A stretch of DNA of 64,000 nucleotides from Myxococcaceae bacterium (lineage in GTDB: Bacteria; Myxococcota; Myxococcia; Myxococcales; Myxococcaceae), in assembly GCA_003818285.1 (NCBI GenBank), contig RPRB01000009.1:1-64000 (forward strand), in the 5' to 3' direction. How positions within the stretch are numbered: position 1 is the stretch's first letter; the number at the start of each line of letters is the position of its first letter. The notes below the pieces were generated by a model. That model was given only the letters and a program-made list of their open reading frames with translations, had not been told where the DNA came from and ran no database searches. The translations under genes were made by a program, and so were the position numbers. Of this stretch, positions 40,875-49,990 are shown piece by piece.

Positions 40875-43541
40875 CTAGCCCGCCGCCCGTCTCCTCCGGA
40901 GCAGCCAGGGCACGAGCAGGACCGATGCCCACCACGCCAGGGCGGGTCCGGGGCTGCTGCACCCTCCGGCGCCGGAGCTGCCATCGCCCGAGCCGCCCGC
41001 GCCCTTGAGCGTCACCTCCTGCGGGCCCTGGTCGTCGTCGGCCGTCAGGATCCATCGATCCTGCTGGGGCCCGTCGGCCTTCGGCTGGAAGTCGACCTCG
41101 AGCGTGAGGTTCTGGCCGGGATCGATGGTGGTGCCCTCCGGAAGCTGGACTGCCGCGGTGAAGCCGACCGCCAGACCGGGAGGCTGCGACTTGTTCACCC
41201 GCAGCCGGCTCCCGCCCCCGTTGTGGACGGTGAACGAGCGGCGGGCGGTCTGCCCGACCGGCACCGCGCCGAAGTCGATGAGCGTCGTCGAGAGCTGGAG
41301 CTGTCCGGCGTCCGCTGCCGTGCCGGTGAGGTTGACCACCACCGATCCCTGGTCGGTGTCCACGGTCAGCGCGTCCTCGAAGTCGCCGCCCGCCGTGGGC
41401 GAGAACTGGAGAGTGACGGTGACCGACTGCTGCGGTTGCAGCACCGTCGAGGGTGGAGGGAGACCGGTGGCCGAGAACGGCGCGTCGGGTGCGGTGACCG
41501 ACAGGAGCGTCGCCGGCGCACCGCCGACGTTGGTGAGCGTCACCGCGCTGCTCACCTCCCGCCCGATGGCGATGCCTCCGAAGCTGACGATCTCCGGTGC
41601 GGCCTGGATCTGCCCGGTCGCGCTCTGGCCGAGGCCGGTCAGCGAGGTGGAGAAGGGGCCCTGGTCGGTGGTGGCCACCAGCGCCACCGCGCGGATGCCC
41701 GTCGAGATCGGGGTGAACGACACCTCGACGGTGAGCGTCTGTCCGGCGGAGAGCGAGACCGGGAGCGCCGGCTGGGTGCTCACGACAGCGAACTCGCCCT
41801 GCGCGTCGACGGCGGTCACGCTGACCGCGCGCTGCGCGGTGAAGACCACCGACTTGCTCGTGCTCTGGCCGATGGACAGCGGCCCGAAATCCAGCGGCGG
41901 GGCGGTGAGCACCGGATCCACCGGAGCCCCGAAGCCGCGGACGTGACCGTCCTGCGTGGCGACGTAGATCCGTCCGTCCCCCACCCCGGGCATGGCGTAC
42001 CGGGCGCCCCGGCCGATGGGGGCGCGATACCGCAGGATCAGCTTTCCGCTCACCGGCACGGCGTCGTAAGCGCGGAGCTCGGCCCCCCAACCGGTGTTGT
42101 CCGCCATCCAGACCAGCCACACCAGCGCCGAGCCGGGCGTCGTCCCGTCCGACGTGACCGCCGGCGAGCTCGTGCCCAGCCCGAACGCCCCGTCGGCCTG
42201 GGCCACGCGGGCCAGGGTGGGGTTCCCCGAGCCGTCGACGCTCGCCCGGTACACGTCGAAGGTACCGCTGCTTCCCCCGGGCGTGCTGCCCGCGGAGACG
42301 GTGGGGATGTAGACCCAGCCGCCCGAGCCGGGCCAGGCGGCAGGCTTCCCCCACACTCCGCCGTACGGCCCGACGCGCTGGAGGACGTCGTCCCCGCCGG
42401 AGGCTCCCTGCTTGAACCCACCCAGGTCGTCCCGGTTCAGGAGGTAGACGTATCCCTGCTTCCCGGTTGCGACCGCGAGGTGGGGGTAGCTCGGCGTTCC
42501 GAACGCGTCGGGCAGTGCCATGGGCGCTCCGGACCCGAGGTCACCGTCCCAGTCGTTCAGCAGGCGGGCGTCGTAGGGCATGAAGAAGTCAGTGGCCTTC
42601 AGCGAGCCGTCTCCCTGCACGTTGAGCCGGACCCAGGCCTGACCGAGCACGGCCGGCGGGGTGTTCCCCGGGACGGGATTGGCCGGGACCGGTCCGTTCC
42701 CGGTGGTGACCAGGAACGTTCCCGGGCCGTCGACGACCGGTGCCCCACCCGTCTGCCAGATTCCCGCGCCATTGCTGCTGGGCTCCTCGGCGATCCACCG
42801 CGCGGTGATGCTGCCGGCGGTCGAGATTCCGAACATCCATCCCTTCCACGGAGGTGCGTCGCAGATGCCGGCGAACCCGGCGTAGATCACCCCGTCGAGG
42901 AGGATCAGCCCCGTGCGCTGGAGGTGGTACTTGGGGTCGAAGATCGCGCTCGGGCCGTTGTCCGCCGCGCCCTGGATCGCCACCGGGAACCCGGGTCGCT
43001 CCGCGAGCGTCGCGACGTCGACCGCGTGGGCCCAGTATGCCGCTGGCCCGCTGTTGCCGGAGACGTAGGTCTTCGCCAGGAAGTAGGCGGTGTTGGTGGC
43101 CTCGTCGACGACGGGGGTCCCCATGATGCCCACCGAGGGCTGGAGCGGGACGCAGTTCAGCCCCGGGTCGTCCTGGCGAGACGGGTTCCAGGGGACGTGC
43201 ATCGTCCGGTGGGCGAGCACCGCGCCGGTCGTCGGGTCGAGCGAGTAGGCCTCGTTGTCCTCGGTCACGACCAGGAGCCGGCCGTTGGCCAGCAGCGGCT
43301 GCGCCTGGACCTGCCCGACGATCGGCGTGTCGAAGAGCTGTCCGAAGTCGGGCGCCGAGACGCGCGCGGGCGCGAGCAGCGGCTGGTTCGGGTACCAGCC
43401 CGTCCGCAGGTCGTCGCCCGCAATCCCCAGCCCCTGTGCGCTGCTCCGGACGTCGGAGGCAGCAGCGCCCTGACGTGCACCCGGTGGCGGCGACCCGCAC
43501 GCCACCGAGAGCGCGACACCCAACACCGACATCCACCGCAT
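40875..43541 (-). CDS. Secreted beta-propeller/choice-of-anchor-D protein with MYXO-CTERM-like tail
   Basis: The 888-residue protein has a signal peptide ending SVACGSPPPG (possible lipobox), then a region of about 500 residues with PQQ-propeller-like repeats (LLVVTEDNEAYSLDPTTGAV, VYIPTVSAGST, RIYVATQDGHVRGFG). At least three choice-of-anchor-D (ASPM/SPD-2/Hydin-like) domains follow, each with LDFGPLSIGQ-type starts. The C-terminus is GGCSSPGP, a hydrophobic helix, and LLRRRR, like the MYXO-CTERM sorting signal. GGGAGG lies before the ATG. Confidence 0.85.
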   Translation of the reverse strand: MRWMSVLGVALSVACGSPPPGARQGAAASDVRSSAQGLGIAGDDLRTGWYPNQPLLAPARVSAPDFGQLFDTPIVGQVQAQPLLANGRLLVVTEDNEAYSLDPTTGAVLAHRTMHVPWNPSRQDDPGLNCVPLQPSVGIMGTPVVDEATNTAYFLAKTYVSGNSGPAAYWAHAVDVATLAERPGFPVAIQGAADNGPSAIFDPKYHLQRTGLILLDGVIYAGFAGICDAPPWKGWMFGISTAGSITARWIAEEPSSNGAGIWQTGGAPVVDGPGTFLVTTGNGPVPANPVPGNTPPAVLGQAWVRLNVQGDGSLKATDFFMPYDARLLNDWDGDLGSGAPMALPDAFGTPSYPHLAVATGKQGYVYLLNRDDLGGFKQGASGGDDVLQRVGPYGGVWGKPAAWPGSGGWVYIPTVSAGSTPGGSSGTFDVYRASVDGSGNPTLARVAQADGAFGLGTSSPAVTSDGTTPGSALVWLVWMADNTGWGAELRAYDAVPVSGKLILRYRAPIGRGARYAMPGVGDGRIYVATQDGHVRGFGAPVDPVLTAPPLDFGPLSIGQSTSKSVVFTAQRAVSVTAVDAQGEFAVVSTQPALPVSLSAGQTLTVEVSFTPISTGIRAVALVATTDQGPFSTSLTGLGQSATGQIQAAPEIVSFGGIAIGREVSSAVTLTNVGGAPATLLSVTAPDAPFSATGLPPPSTVLQPQQSVTVTLQFSPTAGGDFEDALTVDTDQGSVVVNLTGTAADAGQLQLSTTLIDFGAVPVGQTARRSFTVHNGGGSRLRVNKSQPPGLAVGFTAAVQLPEGTTIDPGQNLTLEVDFQPKADGPQQDRWILTADDDQGPQEVTLKGAGGSGDGSSGAGGCSSPGPALAWWASVLLVPWLLRRRRAAG

Positions 43542-43620
43542 GCCGCCCGCCTCCCGCGCCCGCTCCCTGGCCCCGGAAGGAAGGAACGGACGGCCCGGAT
43601 GGGAAGCGGCTCAGTCGCCG

Positions 43621-43640
43621 AGCGTTCGCCGGGGAACGCT
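43621..43640. other. Short perfect inverted repeat
   Basis: AGCGTTC (43621-43627) and GAACGCT (43634-43640) flank GCCGGG. It lies in the 119-bp gap between two minus-strand genes for secreted proteins, 21 bp after the upstream stop and about 80 bp before the next start. Without a U-tract it may be a terminator stem or an operator. Confidence 0.35.
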
Positions 43641-43660
43641 CTTCGGCCCTGAAACGGCGT

Positions 43661-44845
43661 TCAGAAATCGATGCGGGTGATGGTCCCGTTCACGCCCACC
43701 AGCCATCCGGTCTGCTGGGAGCCGAAATCCACCGCCCAGAACCCGCTGAGGCCCTCGAGCAGCTTCCAGCTGCGGCCCTCGTCCGGCGACCAGGCCGTGC
43801 CGGTCGGCGCGGTGGCCACGACGCGGATGGACGGCCCGTGGCCGTGTCCGTCCTCGTCCTCACCTTGGTCGTCGTCCTCACCGTCGCCTCGCCCGTGGCC
43901 GGCGTACGCTGCGGTGAAGATGGCTCCGGGGATCGGCGCCGACGTCCCGAGCTCCCAGGTGCGCCCGCCGTCCCTGGACCGGGCGAAGTTATCGACCACA
44001 CCGGTGGCGGCGAGGTCGCCGCCAGCGAGGAAGCCATGGCGCGCGCTCCGGAAGGCGATGCTGAACCCGCCCCCGGCGCCATCGACGCCGGCGGTGATCG
44101 GTGCCGTCGTCACCCCCCACGTCTGTCCGCGGTCGGTCGTGAAGAACACCCGCGTCGTTCCGGCTCCACCGGCGGTCTGCGGCGGCGCGCCGGTGGTGAG
44201 CCACGCGCGGCGGTGGCCCTGAGTCGCTGCGCAGGTCCCGCCCGCCGCGAACCCGGCCTCCCCGGTGAGCGGCGGCGGCAGGTTGTCGCCGATGTCCTGC
44301 CAGGTGTTCCCGTCCAGCGTGCGCAGCACGGGGAGGCGGCCGTTGATCGAGTCACCCAGCACGACGGCGCTCCGCGGGTCCCAGAACGCGAAGCAGTCGT
44401 AGAAGAAGTCCAGGCTCGCCGCCTCGAACTGGAGGGTCCAGGTGTTTCCGCCATCGACCGTCTTGTAGATCCGGGAGGGAGCGGTGATGGGGATGGAGAG
44501 GAGGTAGGCCACGTCCTCGCTCACGGCCTGAACGTCACGGAACTGGAACGTCTCCGCGCCCGGCACCACGCCCGAGCGCCAGGTCTTCCCGCCATCGGTC
44601 GTGACGGCCCAGGTCCCGAAGCGGCCGCTGGCCCAGGCCACCCGCGCGTTCACCGCGCTGATGGCGATGAGGCCGGCGGTGGTCCCGCTGTTCTGCGGCG
44701 TCAGCTTCGGTCCGCTGCCCGAGTGCAGCGCCTCCTGCTCCGAGGAGGCGGACCCGGCCCCGTGCTCCCCGGGACCACAGCCCAGCACCAGGAGCACCAC
44801 GGCCGTGAGCAGGCCAGCCGTGATCCTGAAAGACACGTCCTTCAT
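43661..44845 (-). CDS. Secreted BNR/Asp-box repeat lipoprotein
   Basis: The 394-residue protein has a lipoprotein signal (LTAVVLLVLGCGPGE). Five Asp-box-like turns follow (TTDGGKTW, KTVDGGNTW, TTDRGQTW, SRDGGRTW, SPDEGRSW) spaced along a predicted beta-propeller, as in sialidase-like and Ycf48-like proteins. Near residue 315 an insertion rich in Gly, His, Asp and Glu (GDGEDDDQGEDEDGHGHG) interrupts one blade and may bind metal. No sialidase catalytic residues are apparent. GGAGGAGGG precedes the ATG. Confidence 0.85.
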   Translation of the reverse strand: MKDVSFRITAGLLTAVVLLVLGCGPGEHGAGSASSEQEALHSGSGPKLTPQNSGTTAGLIAISAVNARVAWASGRFGTWAVTTDGGKTWRSGVVPGAETFQFRDVQAVSEDVAYLLSIPITAPSRIYKTVDGGNTWTLQFEAASLDFFYDCFAFWDPRSAVVLGDSINGRLPVLRTLDGNTWQDIGDNLPPPLTGEAGFAAGGTCAATQGHRRAWLTTGAPPQTAGGAGTTRVFFTTDRGQTWGVTTAPITAGVDGAGGGFSIAFRSARHGFLAGGDLAATGVVDNFARSRDGGRTWELGTSAPIPGAIFTAAYAGHGRGDGEDDDQGEDEDGHGHGPSIRVVATAPTGTAWSPDEGRSWKLLEGLSGFWAVDFGSQQTGWLVGVNGTITRIDF

Positions 44846-44944
44846 GGGATCCCTCCTCCGAATCGATCTCGAGCGAGGCGCGGGGTTGTGCCGTCATCGA
44901 GCTTCGACGGTCAAGGCGTTTCGCCCGGGATCTCTCCCGGTCGT

Positions 44945-45280
44945 TCAGCGCTCGACCAGCGTCCGGAGCCGGTCCAGGGCTTGGTCCCACTGCCGCGAGA
45001 TCTGCTCCAGCGCCCGCCGCGCCTCGGCGATCTGCCCGGGAGCGAGCACCCAGAGCCGCTCCCGGCCCTGACGCTCGCTCTGCACCAGTCCCGCCCGGGC
45101 GAGCACGTCGAGGTGCTTGGTCACTGCCTGCCGCGAGATGCGCGTCCCCTCGGTCAGCGCGGTCACCGAGAGCGCGCCCTCCGTGGCGAGGCGCCGGACC
45201 AGGGCCAGCCGCGTACGGTCGCCCAGCGCGGCGAACACTGCGCTCGGCTCAGCCGCGCGGTGACGGATGCTGGGCGACAT
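44945..45280 (-). CDS. ArsR-family repressor (SdpR/YgaV-like)
   Basis: The 111-residue protein is a winged-helix ArsR regulator (AVFAALGDRTRLALVRRLA, ISRQAVTKHLDVLARAGLV, RERLWVLAPG) without visible metal-binding Cys pairs. Such regulators are typically paired with SRPBCC proteins. Its start overlaps the SRPBCC gene by 32 bp. Two identical-core palindromes upstream of the pair are its likely operators, implying autorepression. Confidence 0.92.
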   Translation of the reverse strand: MSPSIRHRAAEPSAVFAALGDRTRLALVRRLATEGALSVTALTEGTRISRQAVTKHLDVLARAGLVQSERQGRERLWVLAPGQIAEARRALEQISRQWDQALDRLRTLVER

Positions 45281-45725
45281 GCCGCTCGATGTTCCGCAAC
45301 TGCTCCTCCCAGCCCCCGCTGTTCGACTCGTAGGCCGGGCCCTGACGCGCCGCGGGGAGAGACTGGAACCCCGATTCGGTCACCGTGAGCAGCGTTCCTT
45401 CCGGAGCGTCCTCGAGGCGGAACTCGACCGTGGTGGTGGCCTCCTTCGAGTAGTCCACCTTCGGGTCGATCGCGGCGGGATGCCAGCGGAAGCTGAAGAG
45501 CCGCTCCGGCTCGATACGTTCGACCCAGGCGGTCATCGTCAGATACTCGTACCCCGGATAGGTGACCGGGCCACTGATCATCTTCCCTTCTGCGAACTGA
45601 CCCTGGAGCTTGACCCGGAACCACTCCGAGAACTCCCGGGCGTCCGTCAGGGCCTGCCAGACACGGGAGCGCGGAGCGCGAAGGACGATCTTCTTCTCGA
45701 TGCGGTCGGGGATGGTGTCGGGCAT
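45249..45725 (-). CDS. SRPBCC/AHSA1-domain protein
   Basis: The 158-residue START-like protein has the AHSA1 pattern (IEKKIVLRAPRSRVWQALTDAREFSEWFRVKL near the start; TTTVEFRLEDAPEGTLLTVTESGF; WEEQLRNIERHV at the end). Such proteins bind small hydrophobic ligands; the ligand here is unknown. ATG 45725 has GGAGGT six bases upstream, and that site overlaps operator 45728-45743. The upstream TTG was rejected. Confidence 0.9.
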   Translation of the reverse strand: MPDTIPDRIEKKIVLRAPRSRVWQALTDAREFSEWFRVKLQGQFAEGKMISGPVTYPGYEYLTMTAWVERIEPERLFSFRWHPAAIDPKVDYSKEATTTVEFRLEDAPEGTLLTVTESGFQSLPAARQGPAYESNSGGWEEQLRNIERHVAQHPSPRG

Positions 45726-45727
45726 GT

Positions 45728-45743
45728 GCAACCTCCAGGTTGC
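45728..45743. promoter_or_regulatory. ArsR operator 1 (GCAACC-N4-GGTTGC)
   Basis: GCAACC (45728-45733), TCCA, GGTTGC (45738-45743) is a perfect 6-bp inverted repeat just before the SRPBCC start and covering its ribosome-binding site. The same repeat recurs 44 bp upstream. Confidence 0.65.
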
Positions 45744-45771
45744 TAAACCAGGTACACCCTACGGAAGAAAT

Positions 45772-45787
45772 GCAACCCCCGGGTTGC
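45772..45787. promoter_or_regulatory. ArsR operator 2 (GCAACC-N4-GGTTGC)
   Basis: GCAACC (45772-45777), CCCG, GGTTGC (45782-45787) repeats the half-sites of operator 1, centre to centre 44 bp, about four helical turns. It lies next to the stop of the RidA-like lipoprotein gene. TTGCAT at its edge could be the -35 box of the SRPBCC promoter. Confidence 0.65.
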
Positions 45788-46246
45788 TCAATCGGGAACC
45801 ACCGCCACGCCCTCCAGCAGGACGAGCATCCCCTCGAGCGTGGTTCCACTGATGGTCACCGTCGTGGCCACCGGCCGTTCCGGAAAGCCGGCGAAGCGGC
45901 GGTCCCGCGCCTCCCGGTACACCTGGAGGTCCACCGCCGCGTCCGCGACCAGGTAGGTCCGGAGCTCGACCAGATCCCGCAGCGAGGCGCCGGCGGCCGC
46001 CAGCGCAGCCTCGAGGTTCTGAAATGCAGTCTCGACCTGGAGCGGGAAATCTCCGCGGCCGACGAGCGCTCCCTGCCGATCGAACGGGCCCTGCCCTCCC
46101 ACGTGGACGGTCCGTCCTCCCCGGGTCACCACCACGTTCACGTGGCGCGGAGACCGGTACAGGGACGGCGTGTCGGGCCGTTCGACCTGCCCCCGCGCGC
46201 AGGCGGAGACCGCCACGACGATGACCAGGATGCTCGGCGGCCTCAC
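45788..46246 (-). CDS. RidA-like lipoprotein
   Basis: The 152-residue protein begins with a hydrophobic signal ending in a lipobox ([13 protein letters not shown]). A RidA-fold domain follows ([53 protein letters not shown]). The Arg that RidA needs for imine hydrolysis is Ala here (PVATTVTI instead of PARTTV). So it is probably an exported, non-deaminase relative. Its GTG lies in a GTGA overlap with murC, coupling it to the cell-wall genes. Confidence 0.82.
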   Translation of the reverse strand: MRPPSILVIVVAVSACARGQVERPDTPSLYRSPRHVNVVVTRGGRTVHVGGQGPFDRQGALVGRGDFPLQVETAFQNLEAALAAAGASLRDLVELRTYLVADAAVDLQVYREARDRRFAGFPERPVATTVTISGTTLEGMLVLLEGVAVVPD

Positions 46247-47676
46247 CCGAGTCCCGCTCCCGCTCCTCCTCGCGAGGACTCGAGCAGCTGCAGCAGCTCG
46301 GGGCCCACCTGGGTCACATCGCCCGCCCCGAGGGTCACCACCAGATCCCCCTCGCGGAGCCTGGGGAGCAGCGCCGCCGCGACCTCGGTGCGCTTCTCGA
46401 CGTAGGTCACGTCCCGGTGGCCGTGGCTGCGGACGGCATCGGCCAGCGTCTCGCCGGAGATCCCGGGGATCGGCTCCTCGCTGGCGGCGTAGATGCCGAG
46501 CACCACCAGCACGTCGGCGTCGTTGAACGCCGTGGCGAAGTCGGCCAGGAGATCGCGAGTGCGGGTGTAGCGGTGCGGCTGGAAGACCACCACCAGGCGC
46601 CGCCCGAACGCACGGCGGGCCCCTGCCAGCGTGGCCATCACCTCCGCCGGGTGGTGCCCGTAGTCGTCCACCACCATGACGCCCCCGGCCTCGCCCCGCA
46701 CCGTGAAGCGCCGCTGCACCCCGGCGAACTCCGCCAGCGCATTGCGCACCACCGGGAGCGGGATCTCCATCTCCTCGGCGACGGCGATGACCGCCAGCGC
46801 GTTCAGCGCGTTGTGGGCACCCACCATCCGCACCGTGAACTCGCCCAGCGGCTCCTCGCGGCGAAAGGCGTGGAAGCGGGTGGAGAAGCCGTCGAGCTCG
46901 ACTCCCTCCAGCCGGTAGTCCGCGGTGTGCGAGCTCCCGTAGGTGACGACCCGCTTGCCGATCTGCGGGAGCAGCGCCTGCACGTTGGGGTGGTCCAGGC
47001 AGAGCACGTTGAGCCCGTAGAAGGGCACCCGGTTGCAGAACTCCACGAAGGCATGACGGAGGGCGTCCACGCTCCCGAAGTGGTCCAGGTGCTCGGGGTC
47101 GATGTTGGTCACCACGGCGATGCTGGGGTGGAGCTTGAGGAAGCTCCCGTCGGACTCGTCCGCCTCCACGACCATGAGATCCGACTTGCCCAGCTTGGCG
47201 TTGCTGCCGAGCACGTTGACCTTCCCACCCACCACCGCGGTGGGATCCAGCCCGGCGGCGTTCATCACCGTCGCCACCATGGAGGTGGTGGTGGTCTTCC
47301 CGTGGCTTCCGGCGACAGCCACCGCGTACTTGAGGCGCATCAGCTCGGCGAGCATCTCCGCCCGCGGGATGACTGGGATCTTCCGGGCCTGCGCGGCGAG
47401 CACCTCGGGGTTGTCCCGGCGCACCGCCGAGGAGATGACCACCACGTCGGCCGAGACCAGGTTCTCCGCTCGGTGGCCGATCTCCAGCCGAGCGCCCAGC
47501 CGGTGCAGCCTCCGCGTGGTCTCCGACTCCTTCAGGTCCGAGCCACTCACCCGGTAGCCGAGGTTGATCAGCACCTCGGCGATGCCGCTCATCCCGATGC
47601 CGCCGATGCCCACGAAGTGCACCTGCGCCGCGTGGCGCGTCTTGAACAGGCTCACCACCGGGGTGCGTCGGGTCAT
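46243..47676 (-). CDS. murC: UDP-MurNAc-L-alanine ligase MurC
   Basis: The 477-residue Mur ligase has [17 protein letters not shown], the ATP-binding [32 protein letters not shown], and [12 protein letters not shown]. It adds L-Ala to UDP-MurNAc. The ATGA overlap with murG fixes the start. In many dcw clusters murB follows; here murB lies about 8 kb away. Confidence 0.97.
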   Translation of the reverse strand: MTRRTPVVSLFKTRHAAQVHFVGIGGIGMSGIAEVLINLGYRVSGSDLKESETTRRLHRLGARLEIGHRAENLVSADVVVISSAVRRDNPEVLAAQARKIPVIPRAEMLAELMRLKYAVAVAGSHGKTTTTSMVATVMNAAGLDPTAVVGGKVNVLGSNAKLGKSDLMVVEADESDGSFLKLHPSIAVVTNIDPEHLDHFGSVDALRHAFVEFCNRVPFYGLNVLCLDHPNVQALLPQIGKRVVTYGSSHTADYRLEGVELDGFSTRFHAFRREEPLGEFTVRMVGAHNALNALAVIAVAEEMEIPLPVVRNALAEFAGVQRRFTVRGEAGGVMVVDDYGHHPAEVMATLAGARRAFGRRLVVVFQPHRYTRTRDLLADFATAFNDADVLVVLGIYAASEEPIPGISGETLADAVRSHGHRDVTYVEKRTEVAAALLPRLREGDLVVTLGAGDVTQVGPELLQLLESSRGGAGAGLG

Positions 47677-48788
47677 CGCGGCACCACCTGTCCGCGACCC
47701 GCCGGAGGGGCCACCAGCTCGGCGCAGACGTCCACCAGCTCCCGCGCGGCCTCGGGCCGCCCGAGGTGTCCGGCGGCCTGCTCCATCCGCTGGAGGGTCT
47801 CGGGCGCGGCCGCGAGCCTCCGCAGCTCTCCGGCCAGCAGCTCGCCGGTGAGCTCCGACTCGCGGAACAGCAGCGCAGCCCCCGCCTCGACCAGCGCCGT
47901 GGCATTGATCGTCTGGTGGTCGTCGGTGGCGAACGGGAAGGGAACGAGGATCGCCGCCTTCTTGCAGATGGTCAGCTCGGCCACCGTGGTCGCCCCGGCG
48001 CGGCAGAGGACCAGCGAGGCCCGCGCGTACGCGGCGGACATGTCGTCCACGAAGGGGACCACCTCCGCGGCGACTCCCGCGGCCGCGTAACCGGCCTTCA
48101 CCACCTCCACCTCTGCCGCCCCTGCCTGGTGCACGATGTCGATCCGCTCGCGAAGATCCCCGAGGTGGGGCAACGCCTCCACCATCCGGGTGTTGAGGCC
48201 GCGGGCGCCGAGCGAACCCCCCACCACCAGCAGGCGGAAGCGCCCGTCGGTCACCGGGGGACGGCTCCGGAGGTAGTTGTCCATCAGCTTCCGGCGGACC
48301 GGGTTGCCCACCAGGAACGTCTTGCGCGGGGAAAAGGCGGCACGGGCCTGCTCGAAGGCGATGAACACCGCCCGCACGATGCGCCCGAGGATGCGGTTGG
48401 TGATGCCGGGGAGCGCGTTCTGCTCCTGGATGGCCGTGGCGATGCCGCGCATCCACGCCGCGAGCACCACCGGCCCCGACGCGTAGCCGCCCACCCCCAC
48501 CACCACGTCCGGACGGAACCGGCCCACGATGCGCCAGCTGGAGACGAACGATAGCGGGAGCAGCAGTAGCGCCTGCACCGCCTTCAGCGCGCCCACCCCC
48601 TTCAGCCCGCGCACCTCGATCGTCTCCAGCGGAAAGCCCGCCGCCGGCACCACCCGCGCCTCGAGGCCACGCGTGGTCCCCACGAAGAGCACCCGGTTGT
48701 CCGGATGCCGGGTGGTGACCTCCTCCGCCAGGGCGATGCCGGGGAACAGATGGCCTCCCGTCCCGCCGCCGGCGATGAGCATTCTCAT
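47673..48788 (-). CDS. murG: Lipid II synthase MurG
   Basis: The 371-residue GT28 glycosyltransferase adds GlcNAc to lipid I at the inner membrane face. It has [60 protein letters not shown], and [25 protein letters not shown]. Start in an ATGA overlap with ftsW. Confidence 0.97.
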   Translation of the reverse strand: MRMLIAGGGTGGHLFPGIALAEEVTTRHPDNRVLFVGTTRGLEARVVPAAGFPLETIEVRGLKGVGALKAVQALLLLPLSFVSSWRIVGRFRPDVVVGVGGYASGPVVLAAWMRGIATAIQEQNALPGITNRILGRIVRAVFIAFEQARAAFSPRKTFLVGNPVRRKLMDNYLRSRPPVTDGRFRLLVVGGSLGARGLNTRMVEALPHLGDLRERIDIVHQAGAAEVEVVKAGYAAAGVAAEVVPFVDDMSAAYARASLVLCRAGATTVAELTICKKAAILVPFPFATDDHQTINATALVEAGAALLFRESELTGELLAGELRRLAAAPETLQRMEQAAGHLGRPEAARELVDVCAELVAPPAGRGQVVPR

Positions 48789-49990
48789 GCGACCTGTTCC
48801 CGCAGCTGGCGGACGCGCGAAGCACCGGGATTGCGCATGGGCGCAGAGGAGGCGCTCAGCGAGAGCAGCACCCCGGCGGCGGCCATGGAGATGACCAGGG
48901 AGCAGCCCCCGTAGGAGATGAACGGAAGCGTGAGACCCTTGGTCGGCAGCATGCCCATCGCGACGCTCATGTTCACCGCGGCCTGGGAGCCCAGCAGCGC
49001 CGTGAGGCCGAGGCCGAGGTAGGTGCCGAAGGTCTCACTGGCCCGGAGCGCGGCGCGAGTCCCCCTCCAGACCACGATTCCGTAGAGAACGATGGTCGCC
49101 ACCGCGCCGAGCAGGCCCAGCTCCTCGCCGATGATGCTGAAGATGAAGTCGGTATGGGCCTCGGGGAGGAAGAACAGCTTCTGCCGGCTCTCTCCCAGCC
49201 CCAGCCCGAACAGCCCGCCCGACCCGACGCTGATCAGCGACTGGGCCACCTGGTACCCGATGTCGTGCCGGTGCGCCCAGGGGTCGAGGAAGGCGGTGAT
49301 CCGCGCCAGCCGGTAGGGCGAGTGGGCAATGGCGCCGTACGCCAGGGGCAGCGCGAGCAGGACCGAGCCGACGAGGTACGAGAGCCTCGTTCCGGCGGCG
49401 AAGAGGAGGATGAAGAGCAGGACCAGCAGCTCCACCGAGCTGCCGAAGTCGGGTTCGGCCATGCACAGGGCCACCAGCAGCCCGGCCAGGAGCAGATGCG
49501 GCAGGAACCCGATGGAGAACGTGGCCACCTTCTCGCGCTTCTTCGCCAGGGAGTACGCCAGGTACACCACCCAGGTGAACTTGGCGATCTCCGCCGGCTG
49601 GAGGCTCAGGCCGGGAAGGCGGAGCCACCGCCGCGCCCCGCCCACTACCGTCCCCACCCCGGGCACCAGCACGAGCATCAGGAGGACGATGCTGACGAGC
49701 AGCATCGGATAGGCCAGCCGGGCGAGCCGCCGGTACCCCACCCGCACGGCAGCGGCCATGACCACCAGGCCCACCCCGGCGGCCACCAGCTGCCGCTCGA
49801 GGAAGTAGAAGCCGTTCCCCTGCTTCTCGGCCGCGGTGACCGCGCTCGCCGAGTAGACCATCACCAGCCCGAGCGAGACGAGCGCCAGCACCGCTCCGAG
49901 CAGCACCGGATCCACCGACAGCCGCACCGGCTCGGAGCGGCCGTCGGGCAGGGCCGGCGAGGGCGCGGTGTTCCGCCGCGGTCGGATCAC
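48785..49990 (-). CDS. ftsW: Septal peptidoglycan polymerase FtsW
   Basis: The 401-residue SEDS protein has about ten hydrophobic segments. Motifs are [39 protein letters not shown] in the catalytic Asp region, [37 protein letters not shown] and LPFISYGG. It polymerises lipid II with FtsI. GTG start in a GTGA overlap with murD. Confidence 0.96.
   Translation of the reverse strand: MIRPRRNTAPSPALPDGRSEPVRLSVDPVLLGAVLALVSLGLVMVYSASAVTAAEKQGNGFYFLERQLVAAGVGLVVMAAAVRVGYRRLARLAYPMLLVSIVLLMLVLVPGVGTVVGGARRWLRLPGLSLQPAEIAKFTWVVYLAYSLAKKREKVATFSIGFLPHLLLAGLLVALCMAEPDFGSSVELLVLLFILLFAAGTRLSYLVGSVLLALPLAYGAIAHSPYRLARITAFLDPWAHRHDIGYQVAQSLISVGSGGLFGLGLGESRQKLFFLPEAHTDFIFSIIGEELGLLGAVATIVLYGIVVWRGTRAALRASETFGTYLGLGLTALLGSQAAVNMSVAMGMLPTKGLTLPFISYGGCSLVISMAAAGVLLSLSASSAPMRNPGASRVRQLREQVA

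Noticed and set aside
38176-45787. The insert in the dcw cluster as a recent mobile island
   Set aside because: There are no mobility genes, flanking repeats or clear change in base composition, so I describe only an interruption and do not claim transfer.
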